DNA of 64,000 nucleotides from Spiroplasma kunkelii CR2-3x (GTDB lineage: Bacteria; Bacillota_I; Bacilli_A; Mycoplasmatales; Mycoplasmataceae), in NCBI RefSeq assembly GCF_001274875.1, contig NZ_CP010899.1, positions 310,001 through 374,000 of the forward strand. Reading direction: 5' to 3'. Below the pieces are notes generated by a model. That model had not been told where the DNA came from and searched no databases. It saw only the letters and a program-made list of their open reading frames with translations. This document shows positions 20,566 through 30,913 of this stretch, one piece after another. Made by a program: the position numbers and the translations under genes. Each line of letters opens with the position of its first letter. Position 1 is the stretch's first letter.

Positions 20566-20599
20566 AAAAAAACATTAATTAAAAAATTAATGTTTTTTT
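20566..20599 (+). terminator. Rho-independent terminator after ptsG
   Basis: Fourteen-base stem AAAAAACATTAATT / AATTAATGTTTTTT with an A4 loop. Confidence 0.8.
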
Positions 20600-20662
20600 G
20601 TTTATTTTAACAAATGCTATTTTGTGATAAAATTATAATATATAAAAATGGAGTGGAAAATA

Positions 20663-21700
20663 ATGACATCAATTTTTGGATATCAAAAAGAGGAATTACA
20701 ATTAGATTTAGTTGCGCATGGTTTTAAGAAGTATTTAGCAGAACAAATCTTTGATTGAATATATGTCAAAAACATATATTCTTTTGATGAAATGACAAAT
20801 ATTTCTAAAACTAATCGTAATAAATTACAAGAATACTATACGATTGAGCCATTAAAAATTGTTGTTGAACAAAAGTCAAAAGATGGAACAGTAAAGTTTT
20901 TGTTTCAGTTATCAGATGGTTATAAAATTGAAACAGTTTTAATGCCTCAAAGTTATGGTAATTCTGTTTGTGTTACAACACAAGTTGGTTGTAATATGGC
21001 GTGCACTTTTTGTGCCTCAGGACTATTAAAAAAAACCCGTAATTTATCAACTGCCGAAATTGTTCAACAAGTTATGATGGTTAATCGTTATTTAGCAACA
21101 ACAGATGAACGTGTAAGCCATGTTGTTGTAATGGGAATTGGCGAACCATTTGATAATTTTGATAATACGCTTAGTTTTGTCAACATTATTAATGATTCAA
21201 AAGGTTATCAAATTGGTGCGCGCCATATTACAATTTCTACTTGTGGGTTAGTTCCAAAAATTAAACAATTTGCAGAATTAAAGACCCAAGTTAATTTAGC
21301 AATTTCATTACATGCTCCAAATAATACGATTCGTAATAAATTAATGCCAATTAATAAAGCTTATCAAGTAGAAAAATTAATGGATGCAGTTCGTTATTAT
21401 ATTGAGTTAACTAATCGGCGTGTTACTTTTGAGTATATTTTAATTGAGAATGTTAATGATAGTCGTGAAACAGCATTAGAATTAGCAAAGTTAATTCGAG
21501 GATTAAATGCTTATGTTAATTTAATTCCTTATAATACAGTTGCAGAAAATGGGTATCAACGCAGTACAAAAATTAATCGATTTTTTGAAACTTTACAACA
21601 GCAAAAAATTAATTGTATTGTTCGTCGTGAATTTGGGCACGATATTGATGCTGCTTGTGGTCAATTACGAGCTAAAAATGAAGGGATTATTAGAAAATAA
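20663..21700 (+). CDS. rlmN: Dual-specificity RNA methyltransferase RlmN
   Basis: 345 aa; one TGA Trp codon lies near the N-terminus ([14 protein letters not shown]). Radical SAM cluster motif C110-x3-C114-x2-C117 ([12 protein letters not shown]); [18 protein letters not shown]-binding region; C-terminal [16 protein letters not shown] with the catalytic Cys. It methylates A2503 of 23S rRNA and tRNA position 37. It starts the rlmN-prpC-prkC-rsgA-rpe-thiN run, the same order as in Bacillus. Confidence 0.93.
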
Positions 21701-21702
21701 TT

Positions 21703-22464
21703 ATGCAAATACGGTTTGGATACAAAACTGATATTGGTGCTTATCGTAGTAGTAATCAAGATTACTTTGATTTTGCCAATAATAGTTTTAACAATTATAT
21801 TGCCATTGTTTGTGATGGGATGGGTGGTCATCAACATGGCGAAGTTGCCAGTAAAATGGCTGCTGATAGTTTGGTGGAACATTTTAAACGGACAAATTTT
21901 AATCATTTGTTCGATGAAGAAATTAATAAATGGTTTCGTCAAACAATTTTAGCAATTCAACAGGAAATGGTTACTTATGCTCAATTTTATCCTGATACAA
22001 GTGATATGGGAACAACAGTTGTTGCTGCCTTAATTGCTAATGGAAAAGTATATGTTATTAATATTGGTGATTCACGGTTATATAAATTACATCATGATAA
22101 AATTTATCAAATTACTACTGACCAAAATATGGAAAATTCAACAGAATATCGAGAAAAACAAGAATTAGAATTTCAAGGTCAATATAAAAAACAATATAAT
22201 ATGCATACTTTTTGAAAAGTATTAACAAGTGCTTTAGGACCAACAAAGAATTTAAAAATTGATACTTATGTTATTGAAGATATTAAAGGACAGTATTTAT
22301 TAACCACCGATGGAATTCATGATTATGTTGATGAAATTGATTTAATCGAAACATTAAAATCAGCAAATAAATTAAACGATAAGGTTAAAATTTTAATTGA
22401 TCGGGCATTAGAAAATCTATCAACTGATAATTTAACCGGAATTGTTTTTGAAATAATAGATTAA
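21703..22464 (+). CDS. prpC: PP2C-family protein phosphatase
   Basis: 253 aa, starting 3 bases after the rlmN stop. Metal-binding motifs: NQDYF near the N-terminus, IVCDGMGGHQHGEVAS (D38), DMGTTVVAALI, GDSRLYKL, and late DGIHDYVD. One TGA Trp codon (22213-22215). It dephosphorylates Ser/Thr targets and pairs with the kinase encoded next. Confidence 0.92.
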
Positions 22465-22557
22465 AGCACTGTTATTTTTATTTGTTGTTTTTTTCTTCTT
22501 AGTTTTTTGTGTTATGATGTTTACAAGTTAAAATAATAAGGTAAAAGGGTGCAGAAA

Positions 22558-23571
22558 ATGGAACAAATCACAATTGGAGCAGTGTTACACAATCGTTATC
22601 ATGTTTTAGCTAAAATTGCAGATGGTGGTATGGCTGAAGTTTTTGAAGGATATGATATGTTATTAAAGCGGCATGTTGCAATTAAAATTATGACATTAAC
22701 ATTATCAAAAAATAAAGAAGCAGTAGAACGTTTTAATAAAGAATATAACTCAATTGCGCAGTTTTCCCATAATAATGTGGTCAAAGTTTATGGTTCATTT
22801 CAGGCGTATAATCGTCATTGTTTAGTTTTGGAATTAGTTAAAGGTTATACTTTGAAAGATCGTTTACTAACATTAGGTCCTTGTACTGTTAAAGAATTAT
22901 TATATTTTTTTGATGAAATTAATTTAGCTATTACGGAAGCTCATCATAATGATATTATTCATCGTGATATTAAACCAGAAAATATTTTGATTTCATATGA
23001 TGGTAAAATCAAGGTTGCTGATTTTGGGGTTGCAATTTTAGAAAATAGTGAAGATTTAGAATGTGGCAAAATCATTGGAACATCAAAATATATGGCGCCA
23101 GAAATTGTTCAATCAAAACCAGCAACAAAACGCACTGATATTTATGCTTTAGGGATTATGTTATATGAGTTAGCGGTTGGGATGGCTCCTTTTGTTGGAA
23201 AAAATCCAACTTTTGTTGCAGTTAAACATGTTAAAGAATTGCCACTACGACCACGGTTAGTAAATCCTTTAATCCCACAAAGTTTAGAAAATGTTATTTT
23301 AAAAGCAATTGCAAAAGATCCTAGTGAACGGTTTCAGACAGTAGTAGATTTTAATACTAGTTTACAAGCAATTGAAACATCAGAACATCGCTCGGAAAAA
23401 CCTTTAAAGTTATCAAATATGTTTGAAGTAAAAGGTAAGCAGTGTAAGCTTTATGATCGGTATTATTCTTATTCATGATTTTTAAGAATTAAGGTTGCTT
23501 GATGATTTAGTTTCTTACTAGTTTGTTTCATTATTGCCTTAGTTTGTCTTTGCTTGTTTTTACCAGGGTAG
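22558..23571 (+). CDS. prkC: Membrane-anchored Ser/Thr protein kinase
   Basis: 337 aa from ATG 22558; a GTG at 22549 in frame is an alternative start. Glycine loop ADGGMAEVFEG, VAIKI lysine, catalytic HRDIKPEN with D137, DFG as ADFGVA, and the activation segment GTSKYMAPE. After the kinase domain a basic stretch leads to one C-terminal membrane helix (VAWWFSFLLVCFIIALVCLCLFL), with no extracellular PASTA repeats. That suits a wall-less cell with no muropeptide ligand. It signals together with PrpC. Confidence 0.9.
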
Positions 23572-23577
23572 AATAAT

Positions 23578-24447
23578 ATGCACCAAACAGGAATGATTAT
23601 TCGCATTATTAGCGAGTTTTGTTATGTTAAAAATGATATTGACCATCAAATTTATGTTTGCAAAGGAAAAGGATTATTTCGTCATCAAGAAATTAAACCA
23701 GTTGCTGGTGATTATGTTCAATTTGAAATTCAAAATAACAAGCAAGGAATTATTTATCAAATTGAACAGCGTAAAAATGAATTATACCGGCCACGAATTG
23801 CTAATGTTGATCAAGTTATTATTATTACAGCAATGGCAGAACCAGCTTTTAATTCATATTTATTAAATAAATATTTAGCATTTATTGAATACAAAAGTTT
23901 AAAACCAGTTATTGTTTTTACTAAAAAAGATTTAGTGAAAACAGATGAACTTTATCAAAAATATTTTAATTGATATCCAAAGTTAGGTTATGAGGTTTAT
24001 TTTATTAGTAATAAAAAAGATGATAAAAAAGTATGACAACAATTTAAACAACTTTTTCAGAATAAAATCACAGTGTTAACTGGGCAAACTGGTAGTGGGA
24101 AATCATCAACTCTAAATACACTATTACAAGCAGAGATAATTAAAACGCAAGAAATTTCTAAAGCATTAGGCCGCGGAAAACATACAACGACAGCTAGTGC
24201 AATATATGAGTTATTAGATGGAATGATTGCTGATACACCAGGTTTTTCAACATTTGATTTAAGAGATTATGAAAAAGGAGGATTAGCCCGCTCTTATCAT
24301 TTATTTAATCAATATGCTAATGAGTGTAAGTTTCGAACTTGCTTGCATTTACATGAGCCACATTGCAAAATAAAAGCATTAGTTCAAGCAGATGTTATTC
24401 CACAATTTTTTTATAATGATTATGTTCGCATTATGCAAGAACAATAG
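23578..24447 (+). CDS. rsgA: Ribosome small-subunit GTPase RsgA
   Basis: 289 aa. N-terminal OB domain (GMIIRIISEFCYV; PVAGDYVQFE). The GTPase is circularly permuted as in the family: G4 TKKD comes before G1 GQTGSGKSS (residue 169) and G3 DTPGFS. The C-terminal zinc site reads CKFRTCLHLHEPHC. TGA Trp codons lie at about 23971 and 24034. It helps late 30S maturation. It starts 6 bases after the kinase stop. Confidence 0.92.
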
Positions 24448-24459
24448 AAAGAGGTAATG

Positions 24460-25140
24460 ATGAAAAAATATTTTGTTGCACCAAGTGTTTTAAGTGCAAA
24501 TTATTTAATCCTACAAGAAGAGTTAGCAGCAATTAAGAAAGCAGGTGCTCAATGAATTCATTTTGATGTAATGGATGGTGATTTTGTACCAAATTTAACT
24601 TTTGGTCCAAAGATTTTAGCTGATATTACTAGTTATAGCGATTTATATCTTGATTGTCACTTAATGGTTAAAATTAAAAATAGTAGTGTTGAAAATTACT
24701 TGTTGCCCTTTATTAAAGCAGGTGCATCAGTAATTACTTTGCATTATGAAGCATTAACTGAATCACAATTAACTGAATTTTTAAGTTTACGAACAAAATT
24801 AAACATAAAAATTGGGTTAGCAATTAAACCATTAACTCCAGTTGAAATTATTTACCCGTATTTAAATCGTCTTTACTTAGTCTTAGTAATGACAGTAGAA
24901 CCTGGTTTTGGTGGTCAAGCTTTTATTCCAGCAGCAGCAGCAAAGATTAAAATTTTACGACATTATCTTGAACAAAATAATGGCAAAACACTAATTGAAG
25001 TTGATGGGGGAATTAATGCTGAAACTGCAGCCCTTTGTAAACAATATGGGGTTGATGTGTTAGTAGCGGGTAGTTATTTATTTGACCATGTTGATTTAGC
25101 AGCAAGGTTGAAAGGATTATTAGCAGATGAAAGCAAATAA
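24460..25140 (+). CDS. rpe: Ribulose-phosphate 3-epimerase
   Basis: 226 aa from ATG 24460. The adjacent ATG 24457 is too close to GAGG (24451-24454) to be preferred. TIM-barrel metal and catalytic motifs: APSVLSANY, WIHFDVMDGDFVPNLTFG, DCHLMV, VMTVEPGFGGQAF, EVDGGINAETA and VAGSYLF. It interconverts ribulose-5-phosphate and xylulose-5-phosphate. Confidence 0.93.
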
Positions 25141-25735
25141 AGTTTTAATTGTTTGTTCAGAAACAAATTTAGATTTACAGCAGTATCAAGATTATTATAA
25201 AATTGGTGTGGAACGAGGTGCCTTAGATTTAATTAAAACTTTTGATACTTTTGATCTTTTTTGTTGTGACCAGGATAGTTTAACAACAACAGAAGTAAAA
25301 CTAATTACTAGTAAAGCAAAAGAGTTATTAATAGTTTCCCAAATTAAAGATTATATTGATGGTGAATTAGCCTTACAAGAAGCGTTAAAATTAAAACCAC
25401 AAGAAATTATTTTTATTGCACAAGGTAATCGCTTTGATATGAAGCTGAGTTGTTTTAACTTTATTTATCGCTATAATATTATTTTTATGAATGATAATAC
25501 TTATGCTTATTTATTAAAACCAGGAATGAATGAAGTTTATAAAAAGGTAGGTTATCGTTATTTTTCATTATTTAGTTTGCAAGCAGCAACTGTGACAATT
25601 AGTAATTTAAAATATAATGCTAACCAATTAAAATTGTCAGAATTATCTCCTAATGCAGTTAGTAATGAATTTCTTACGTCAGTCGGGAATATTGATGTTT
25701 TAACAGGACAAGTTGTTGCAATTTATAGTAAATAA
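25127..25735 (+). CDS. thiN: Thiamine pyrophosphokinase
   Basis: 202 aa, overlapping the end of rpe by 14 bases. Motifs: GVERGALDLIK, FDLFCCDQDSL, KDYIDGELALQEAL (metal-binding region) and GNRFDMKLS replacing the usual GxRxDH. The C-terminal half binds thiamine (YRYFSLFSLQAATVTISNLKY). It is divergent but in the expected position after rpe. It makes thiamine diphosphate from salvaged thiamine. Confidence 0.82.
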   Translation: MKANKVLIVCSETNLDLQQYQDYYKIGVERGALDLIKTFDTFDLFCCDQDSLTTTEVKLITSKAKELLIVSQIKDYIDGELALQEALKLKPQEIIFIAQGNRFDMKLSCFNFIYRYNIIFMNDNTYAYLLKPGMNEVYKKVGYRYFSLFSLQAATVTISNLKYNANQLKLSELSPNAVSNEFLTSVGNIDVLTGQVVAIYSK

Positions 25736-25740
25736 ATTAA

Positions 25741-25780
25741 AGCAAAAAATAATCGGTTTTTAAAACCGATTATTTTTTGC
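25741..25780. terminator. Strong bidirectional terminator
   Basis: A near-perfect stem of about 18 bp (AGCAAAAAATAATCGGTTTT with its complement) lies between thiN (plus) and the tRNA-Leu gene (minus), with A and T runs on each side. Confidence 0.85.
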
Positions 25781-25789
25781 TTTAAAATT

Positions 25790-25874
25790 TGGTACCCATG
25801 ATCGGGCTCGAACCGATACGAATTTCTTCGGTAGATTTTGAGTCTACTGCGTCTGCCAATTCCGCCACATGGGC
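25790..25874 (-). tRNA. tRNA-Leu (CAA)
   Basis: Cloverleaf on the minus strand: acceptor GCCCATG / CATGGGT, long variable arm (about 13 bases), T-arm GGTTCGAGCC, anticodon loop CTCAAAA giving CAA. CCA is encoded. It reads UUG. Confidence 0.93.
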
Positions 25875-25906
25875 ATTTGAACCTTTTTAATTTTATCGTA
25901 TTTTAG

Positions 25907-25950
25907 AAAAAAAGGAAACATAAATTTTAAAATTTATGTTTCCTTTTTTT
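25907..25950. terminator. Long perfect bidirectional terminator
   Basis: A 22-bp perfect palindrome, with arms starting AAAAAAAGGAAACATAAA, lies between rpmB and tRNA-Leu on the minus strand. Confidence 0.8.
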
Positions 25951-25981
25951 ATTATTTTGTGAATGTGTCCTTGAACTTTAT

Positions 25982-26179
25982 TTATTGAGTAATTTGACCT
26001 TTACGTTTTAATGTTTTTAAAGTTCTTGTTGCAATACGTAATGTTTTGACTTCACCATCAAGAACAATGCTTACTTTTTGTAAATTAACATTTCATTTAC
26101 GACGAGTTGCATTTAATGCGTGTGAACGTTTGTTTCCTGATAAAGCTCTTTTACCAGTAATTTCACATTTTTTTGCCAT
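25982..26179 (-). CDS. rpmB: 50S ribosomal protein L28
   Basis: 65 aa on the minus strand: [32 protein letters not shown] with a TGA Trp, and the C-terminal [17 protein letters not shown] precedes the ATG. It stands between thiN and yloU/fakA as in Bacillus, on the opposite strand. Confidence 0.93.
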
Positions 26180-26329
26180 AATTTCACTCCTTTATATCTA
26201 CATACTATAAAATAATAACTAATTTTTAAATTAAAAGCAAGTATAAATATAATTTTTATGAAAACCTTTAGTTTTTGCTAAATTTAAATTAAAAAATGGA
26301 TAAAACTATTGTTAAGAGCGTCATCCATC

Positions 26330-26960
26330 TTTATCTTATCTTGAATTTTCTTCAACTTGTGTTACCTGTTCTGGTTGATTTTTTTGTTGGTTCATATTTT
26401 TTACTTGTTTGTGAATTACAATAATATTATTTTTTGTAAATCTGTTAAATGTGGTTTGGGAGGAACAGGTGGTTTGCTTTTTTGATTGTCTTGTGCTTGA
26501 ATCGCACTTGGTCTTGGTTGTGATTATAAATTTAATAATTTTTGAATAGATAATTTTAAATGTGGTGGTTTTGAAATTGGATTTATTTTTGTTTTAGGTA
26601 AATATCATTGGGTATTTTTTGTGGATCAATTATTGCTTTGTCTGTATTTAATACAAAGTTATTAAGTTTAGTTCTTAAATTTTGATAAGTACCACGAATT
26701 GTTTCAATAATTTATTTTCCATTTGTAACAATTTCTTCATTTTTATGTTGAAAATGAGGAAAAATTACTTCTTTTTATAATTCATTTGTAACATTTTTAA
26801 TATCTGATAATTTTTCTAAATTTATTGTTTTTTTTAGATTTTTATCTTTTTTTATTATTTTAAGATATTTATTTTCTAATTTGTTAAAATATTTTAATAA
26901 TGTTTTAAAATCACTATCCACTTTATCTAAAATTAAATAAAAATTTTATTTTGTTTATAT
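26330..26960 (-). pseudogene. Degraded gene with proline-rich region, unknown
   Basis: Minus-strand coding sense is recognisable but interrupted by many TAA codons. A Lys/Asn-rich coiled part reads DFKTLLKYFNKLENKYLKI. A middle reads IRGTYQNLRTKLNNFVLNTDKAI. Near the end is a proline-rich stretch QPRPSAIQAQDNQKSKPPVP followed by PKPHL. I do not recognise it. The next stretch to the right, 26961-27203, holds nothing I can support. Confidence 0.45.
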
Positions 26961-27203
26961 GTTTACACCTTTTTTATTGTACAATAACGTTATTTACTAA
27001 TTAAAATAGTCATACACTATTTATATAATATTATATAATAACTCATTTTATTAAAAAGTAATATTTTTTATAATATCGTAAGTTATTTTATAATTGAAAA
27101 TTGTTTATTTACTTAGTATTTAGTAAATATTTTACTTAATGATTAAATTTTAAAAGGTGGTAATTAACTTTAATTTATAGTAATATTACATCTAGGAGGG
27201 AAA

Positions 27204-27555
27204 ATGTTATGATTGAAATGACAAATGACAGTACGAAAAACAAGTGAACAAGGGAATAATCATTATTATTTTACTCAAACTTTATCATTTGATAATACAA
27301 TTGTAGGAAAACGTAATCAAGAATCATTAAACCATAGTATTGTTCATGCAATATCTTCTTTAAGAGTACAACATGGATTTTCTTGAGAGGATATTAATGA
27401 ATGTATTAAAATTAAAAATGTTTCAGAAAAAATAAATTAATACAAAAGACTTTGTTTTAAAATATCAAGAATTAATCTTAGCAGAAGAGAAGACATTAGA
27501 GAAACTTGTTAGTCCTAGTCATATGTTAACAAATATTGATGATTTTTTTAAATAA
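27204..27555 (+). pseudogene. Unknown small protein gene, frameshifted near its end
   Basis: Strong ribosome site AGGAGGG (27194-27200) before ATG 27204. Reading TGA as Trp, the frame is open for 78 codons (MLWLKWQMTVRKTSEQGNNH ... ISSLRVQHGFSWEDINECIK) to TAA 27438-27440. A one-base shift continues a plausible protein to TAA 27553-27555 (DFVLKYQELILAEEKTLEKL...TNIDDFFK). The first part may still be translated as a 78-aa protein. No family recognised. Confidence 0.45.
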
Positions 27556-27596
27556 TTTTAAATGGGAAAGACAACGAAAAGTTAACAATTTAATTA

Positions 27597-27634
27597 AGAA
27601 AATATAATAAATTTATTGCTTTATTATATTTTCT
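27597..27634 (+). other. Hairpin before yloU
   Basis: Arms AGAAAATATAAT and ATTATATTTTCT pair over a 14-base loop. There is no T run, so its action as a terminator is uncertain. Confidence 0.35.
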
Positions 27635-27676
27635 AGTTATAATTAATAACGTTAATTTAGTTTAGTGGTGATTTTT

Positions 27677-28015
27677 ATGATTGAAAAAATTAATGTATCT
27701 AAAATTGCAGATTTAGTTCATGCAGCAGTAATTACAGTTCCTGGGGTCGCTGGATTCGCAAAGGTTGATGATACTAAAAATAATGAAGATAATGTGATAA
27801 TGTTACTTAAAGATTACTCACAGTCAATTAAATTGAGACAAGATGGTCGTAATTTTTATATAGATATCTTTATTATTTTGCTAGAAGGAGTAAATATTAA
27901 AGATATTGCCCGAGAAATACAAATTAGGAATAAATATGAATTAGAAAAACTGGATATTTATTCAAACGATATTATGATTTATGTGAATGTAAATATTCAA
28001 GACTTATTAATTTAG
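27677..28015 (+). CDS. yloU: Asp23/Gls24-family protein (YloU-like)
   Basis: 112 aa from ATG 27677 (GGTGA seven bases upstream; a GTG at 27665 is possible). Family features: KIADLVHAAVITVPGVAGFA at the N-terminus and YIDIFIILLEGVNIKDIAREIQ in the middle. It is more divergent than Bacillus YloU. It directly precedes the DAK-domain gene, the conserved pairing. Confidence 0.75.
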   Translation: MIEKINVSKIADLVHAAVITVPGVAGFAKVDDTKNNEDNVIMLLKDYSQSIKLRQDGRNFYIDIFIILLEGVNIKDIAREIQIRNKYELEKLDIYSNDIMIYVNVNIQDLLI

Positions 28016-28126
28016 GTAGGAAATTTATTAAAATGAGATATTTGAATGATGCAAGATTTACAGTTATATCACTTAGGAGAACTAAAAAAGGGAAATTAAT
28101 TGATGAAAAATGTAAAGGTGATAGAA

Positions 28127-29746
28127 ATGGAATTTAATGCAAAATCTTTTAAAGATTCACTGATTAGCGGTTATAATAATTTATATAATTTTTATCCAGA
28201 AATTGATAAATTAAATGTTTTTCCAGTTCCTGATGGCGATACGGGAACAAATATGAATTTAACGATGACTAATGCTGTTAAGGAAATTAATGAACTCAAT
28301 TCGGAGTCAATTAGTAAGGTTGCTGATGTTTTTGCACGCGGCTTAATTATGGGAGCTCGTGGTAATTCAGGTGTTATTTTGTCACAGATCTTTCGTGGTT
28401 TTGCCAATGGTTTAAAAGAATTTGATGAATTAAATTTTGATTCAGTTAAAGCAGGGATTTCACAAGCAAATGAGGTTGCTTATAAAGCGGTAATGAAACC
28501 GGTTGAAGGAACAATTTTAACTGTAATTCGTGAAACTGCGGAACATGTTTCAACATTAGAAAAAGAAATTACTGTTCCAGAGTTATTCCAAAAAATTGTT
28601 GATTTTGCAACTGAGTCATTGAATCGTACTCCTGAGTTACTGCCAGTTTTAAAAGAAGTTGGTGTTGTTGATTCAGGTGGTTTTGGTTTAGTAAAAATAT
28701 TTGAAGGCATTACAGAATATTGAAAAACAGGAAAAATTGTGCCACAACGAAAAAAACATGTTGAAAATACTGGTGAAAATATTGTTATGGATTTACAAAA
28801 TGAAGAATTTGGTTATTGTACTGAAGCAATTGTAATGTTAGATCATAAGCATATTAATAAAATTAATGTAATGCAAATTCGCCAAACATTAGAAGATCAA
28901 GGTGGAAAATCAATTGTTGCAGTTGTTGATAATGATATTTTAAAAGTTCATCTCCATGCTTTACTTCCTGGTTATATTTTAACTTTTTTACAACAACATG
29001 GTGAGTTTAAGAATATTAAAATTGAAAATATGAATTTACAAGCAGCCAAACATGTTAAAACAATTAAAATTAATCGGCAATTGAAAAATATGGCCGCTAT
29101 TATTGCTGTTACGCCATCAAATGGCATTGCTAATTTTTTCAAAACTGATTTAAATATTCAATTTACAGTTAATGGTGGAGCATCAATGAATCCATCAACG
29201 GATGATTATTTAAGTGCAATTGAAGCAGTTGATGCGGTTGATGTCTTTATTTTACCAAACAATAGTAACGCAATTTTAGCAGCGCAACAAGCAGCAAAAG
29301 TTGAACGTAAGTCCAATGTCTATGTTGTGCCAACAACATCAATTCAAGAAGGAATGGTAGCAGCTTTATCATTTGAACCGGGAGAGATACCGAAAAAGAT
29401 TTATTCAACATTAAAAGCAAGTTTTAAAAATGTGACAAGCTTGTCAATTACTGTTTCAGCAAAAACAACTTCAATTGATGGTGTTAAAATTAACAAAGGA
29501 GAATATATGGGAATTATGAATAAAAAAATTATTTGTTCATTTCCAACCTTATCACGAACAATGAAATACTTGTTTGACCGATCAATTACAAAATCAACAG
29601 AAATTGTTACAATTTTTGTTGGTGAAGAAGCAGAAACACGTGATATTAATGCAATTCGAAAATATTTAGATGAAAGTTTTGATGTTGAATATGAATTTAT
29701 TGATGGTGATCAAACATTATACCCGTTTTTAATTGCTGTAGAATAA
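28127..29746 (+). CDS. fakA: Fatty acid kinase catalytic subunit (DAK domain, YloV/FakA)
   Basis: 539 aa from ATG 28127 (AAGGTG six bases upstream; in-frame ATG at 28103 possible). DAK1-like ATP domain: NVFPVPDGDTGTNMNLTMTNA and GARGNSGVILSQIFRGFANG, then VKEVGVVDSGGFGLVKIFEG. The central and C-terminal domains carry GGASMNPSTDDYLSAIEAV and DQTLYPFLIAVE. It phosphorylates fatty acids held by a FakB partner so that exogenous fatty acids enter lipids, important for an organism that scavenges lipids. No fakB is in the window. Confidence 0.85.
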
Positions 29747-29788
29747 ATAAAAATAATATAATGAATTTAAGTTTTTTATTTATTTATC

Positions 29789-29816
29789 TTGAAATGAATT
29801 ATGAATATGATAATAT
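29789..29816 (+). promoter_or_regulatory. Promoter for the tRNA array
   Basis: TTGAAA, 16-base spacer, TAATAT, about 20 bases before tRNA-Cys. Confidence 0.4.
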
Positions 29817-29836
29817 AGTAGGGGTTTAGATTTTAT

Positions 29837-29912
29837 GGCACTATAGCCAAGGTGGATAAGGCATGGGACTGCAACTCCCCGATCGTCGGTTCGAATCCGA
29901 CTAGTGCCTCCA
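29837..29912 (+). tRNA. tRNA-Cys (GCA)
   Basis: Acceptor GGCACTA / TAGTGCC, anticodon loop CTGCAAC giving GCA, T-arm CGGTTCGAATCCG, encoded CCA. First of ten tRNAs. Confidence 0.95.
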
Positions 29913-29953
29913 TTTAAATCTGGTCAACATTTAAATACTGCTTTATTTCTTAT

Positions 29954-30030
29954 GCGCCCATAGATCAATTGGATAGATCGTTTGACTACGGATCAAAAGG
30001 TTGAGGGTTCGAATCCTTCTGGGCGCGCCA
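29954..30030 (+). tRNA. tRNA-Arg (ACG)
   Basis: Acceptor GCGCCCA / TGGGCGC, anticodon loop CTACGGA giving ACG, encoded CCA. Confidence 0.95.
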
Positions 30031-30053
30031 TTTATTTAAATGTTATTTTTTTT

Positions 30054-30130
30054 CGGAAAGTAGCTTAGCTTGGTAGAGCACTCGGTTTGGGACCGAGGGG
30101 TCGCAGGTTCGAATCCTGTCTTTCCGACCA
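30054..30130 (+). tRNA. tRNA-Pro (TGG)
   Basis: Acceptor CGGAAAG / CTTTCCG, anticodon loop TTTGGGA giving TGG, encoded CCA. Confidence 0.95.
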
Positions 30131-30146
30131 TTTTTTATAATATTTT

Positions 30147-30222
30147 GGGCCCGTAGCTCAGCTGGGAGAGCACCTGCCTTGCACGCAGGGGGTCGACGGT
30201 TCGATCCCGTTCGGGTCCACCA
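30147..30222 (+). tRNA. tRNA-Ala (TGC)
   Basis: Acceptor GGGCCCG / CGGGTCC with one G-T pair, anticodon loop CTTGCAC giving TGC, encoded CCA. Confidence 0.95.
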
Positions 30223-30253
30223 TTAACTTTAGTAAAGCAATTAAACTTGATAT

Positions 30254-30330
30254 GGCGGGATAGCTCAGCTGGTTAGAGCGCTCGGCTCATACCCGGGAGG
30301 TCAAGAGTTCAAGTCTCTTTCTCGCTACCA
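30254..30330 (+). tRNA. tRNA-Met (CAT), elongator
   Basis: Anticodon CAT. The acceptor GGCGGGA is fully paired at position 1 and the body follows Bacillus elongator tRNA-Met (CTCATACCCGGGAGG). It lacks the initiator GGG/CCC anticodon-stem pairs. Confidence 0.85.
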
Positions 30331-30331
30331 T

Positions 30332-30408
30332 GGACCCTTAGCTCAGTTGGTTAGAGCATCCGGCTCATAACCGGATGGTCACTGGTTCAAGTCCAGTAGG
30401 GTCCACCA
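30332..30408 (+). tRNA. tRNA-Ile (CAT, lysidine type)
   Basis: Anticodon CAT in a body starting GGACCCTTAGCTCAG, like Bacillus tRNA-Ile2, whose C34 is changed to lysidine by TilS to read AUA. Confidence 0.85.
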
Positions 30409-30440
30409 TTTATTATTTAGTTACTTTCCGAACATTTTTT

Positions 30441-30533
30441 GGAAGATTACCCAAGTCTGGTTGAAGGGATCGGTCTTGAAAACCGACAGGCGGTGAAAGC
30501 CGCGCGGGGGTTCGAATCCCTCATCTTCCGCCA
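30441..30533 (+). tRNA. tRNA-Ser (TGA)
   Basis: 93 bases with a long variable arm, acceptor GGAAGAT / ATCTTCC, anticodon loop CTTGAAA giving TGA, encoded CCA. Confidence 0.95.
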
Positions 30534-30584
30534 TTTTTTTAAAAAAACTTGCAATTAAAAGTTAAGTTATGATAGTATTAAAAT

Positions 30585-30659
<75 letters not shown>

Positions 30660-30661
30660 AT

Positions 30662-30737
30662 GGTCTTGTAGTGAAGTGGTTATCATGCCTCTCTGTCACA
30701 GAGGAGATCGCGGGTTCAAGTCCCGTCAAGACCGCCA
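30662..30737 (+). tRNA. tRNA-Asp (GTC)
   Basis: Acceptor GGTCTTG / CAAGACC, anticodon loop CTGTCAC giving GTC, encoded CCA. Confidence 0.95.
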
Positions 30738-30742
30738 ATCGT

Positions 30743-30818
30743 GGTTCAGTAGCTCAGTTGGTAGAGCATTTGATTGAAGCTCAAAGTGTCGACAGTTCAA
30801 TTCTGTCCTGAACCACCA
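30743..30818 (+). tRNA. tRNA-Phe (GAA)
   Basis: Acceptor GGTTCAG / CTGAACC, anticodon loop TTGAAGC giving GAA, encoded CCA. Last of the array. Confidence 0.95.
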
Positions 30819-30844
30819 TTGAATTTAGTTAAAAATAACCCTAG

Positions 30845-30880
30845 ACTCTAAATTAATCGTAGATTAGTTTAGAGTTTTTT
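30845..30880 (+). terminator. Terminator of the tRNA array
   Basis: Fourteen-base stem ACTCTAAATTAATC / GATTAGTTTAGAGT with one G-T pair, then TTTTT. Confidence 0.8.
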
Positions 30881-30913
30881 ATTTTTGTTATATAATTAAT
30901 AAAGGTGATGGGA

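Noticed and set aside
28034..28126. Small ORF between yloU and fakA
   Set aside because: No clear ribosome site and it overlaps the fakA start region out of frame.
28192..28710. Minus-strand ORFs inside fakA
   Set aside because: Antisense shadows of a conserved coding gene with no ribosome site of their own.
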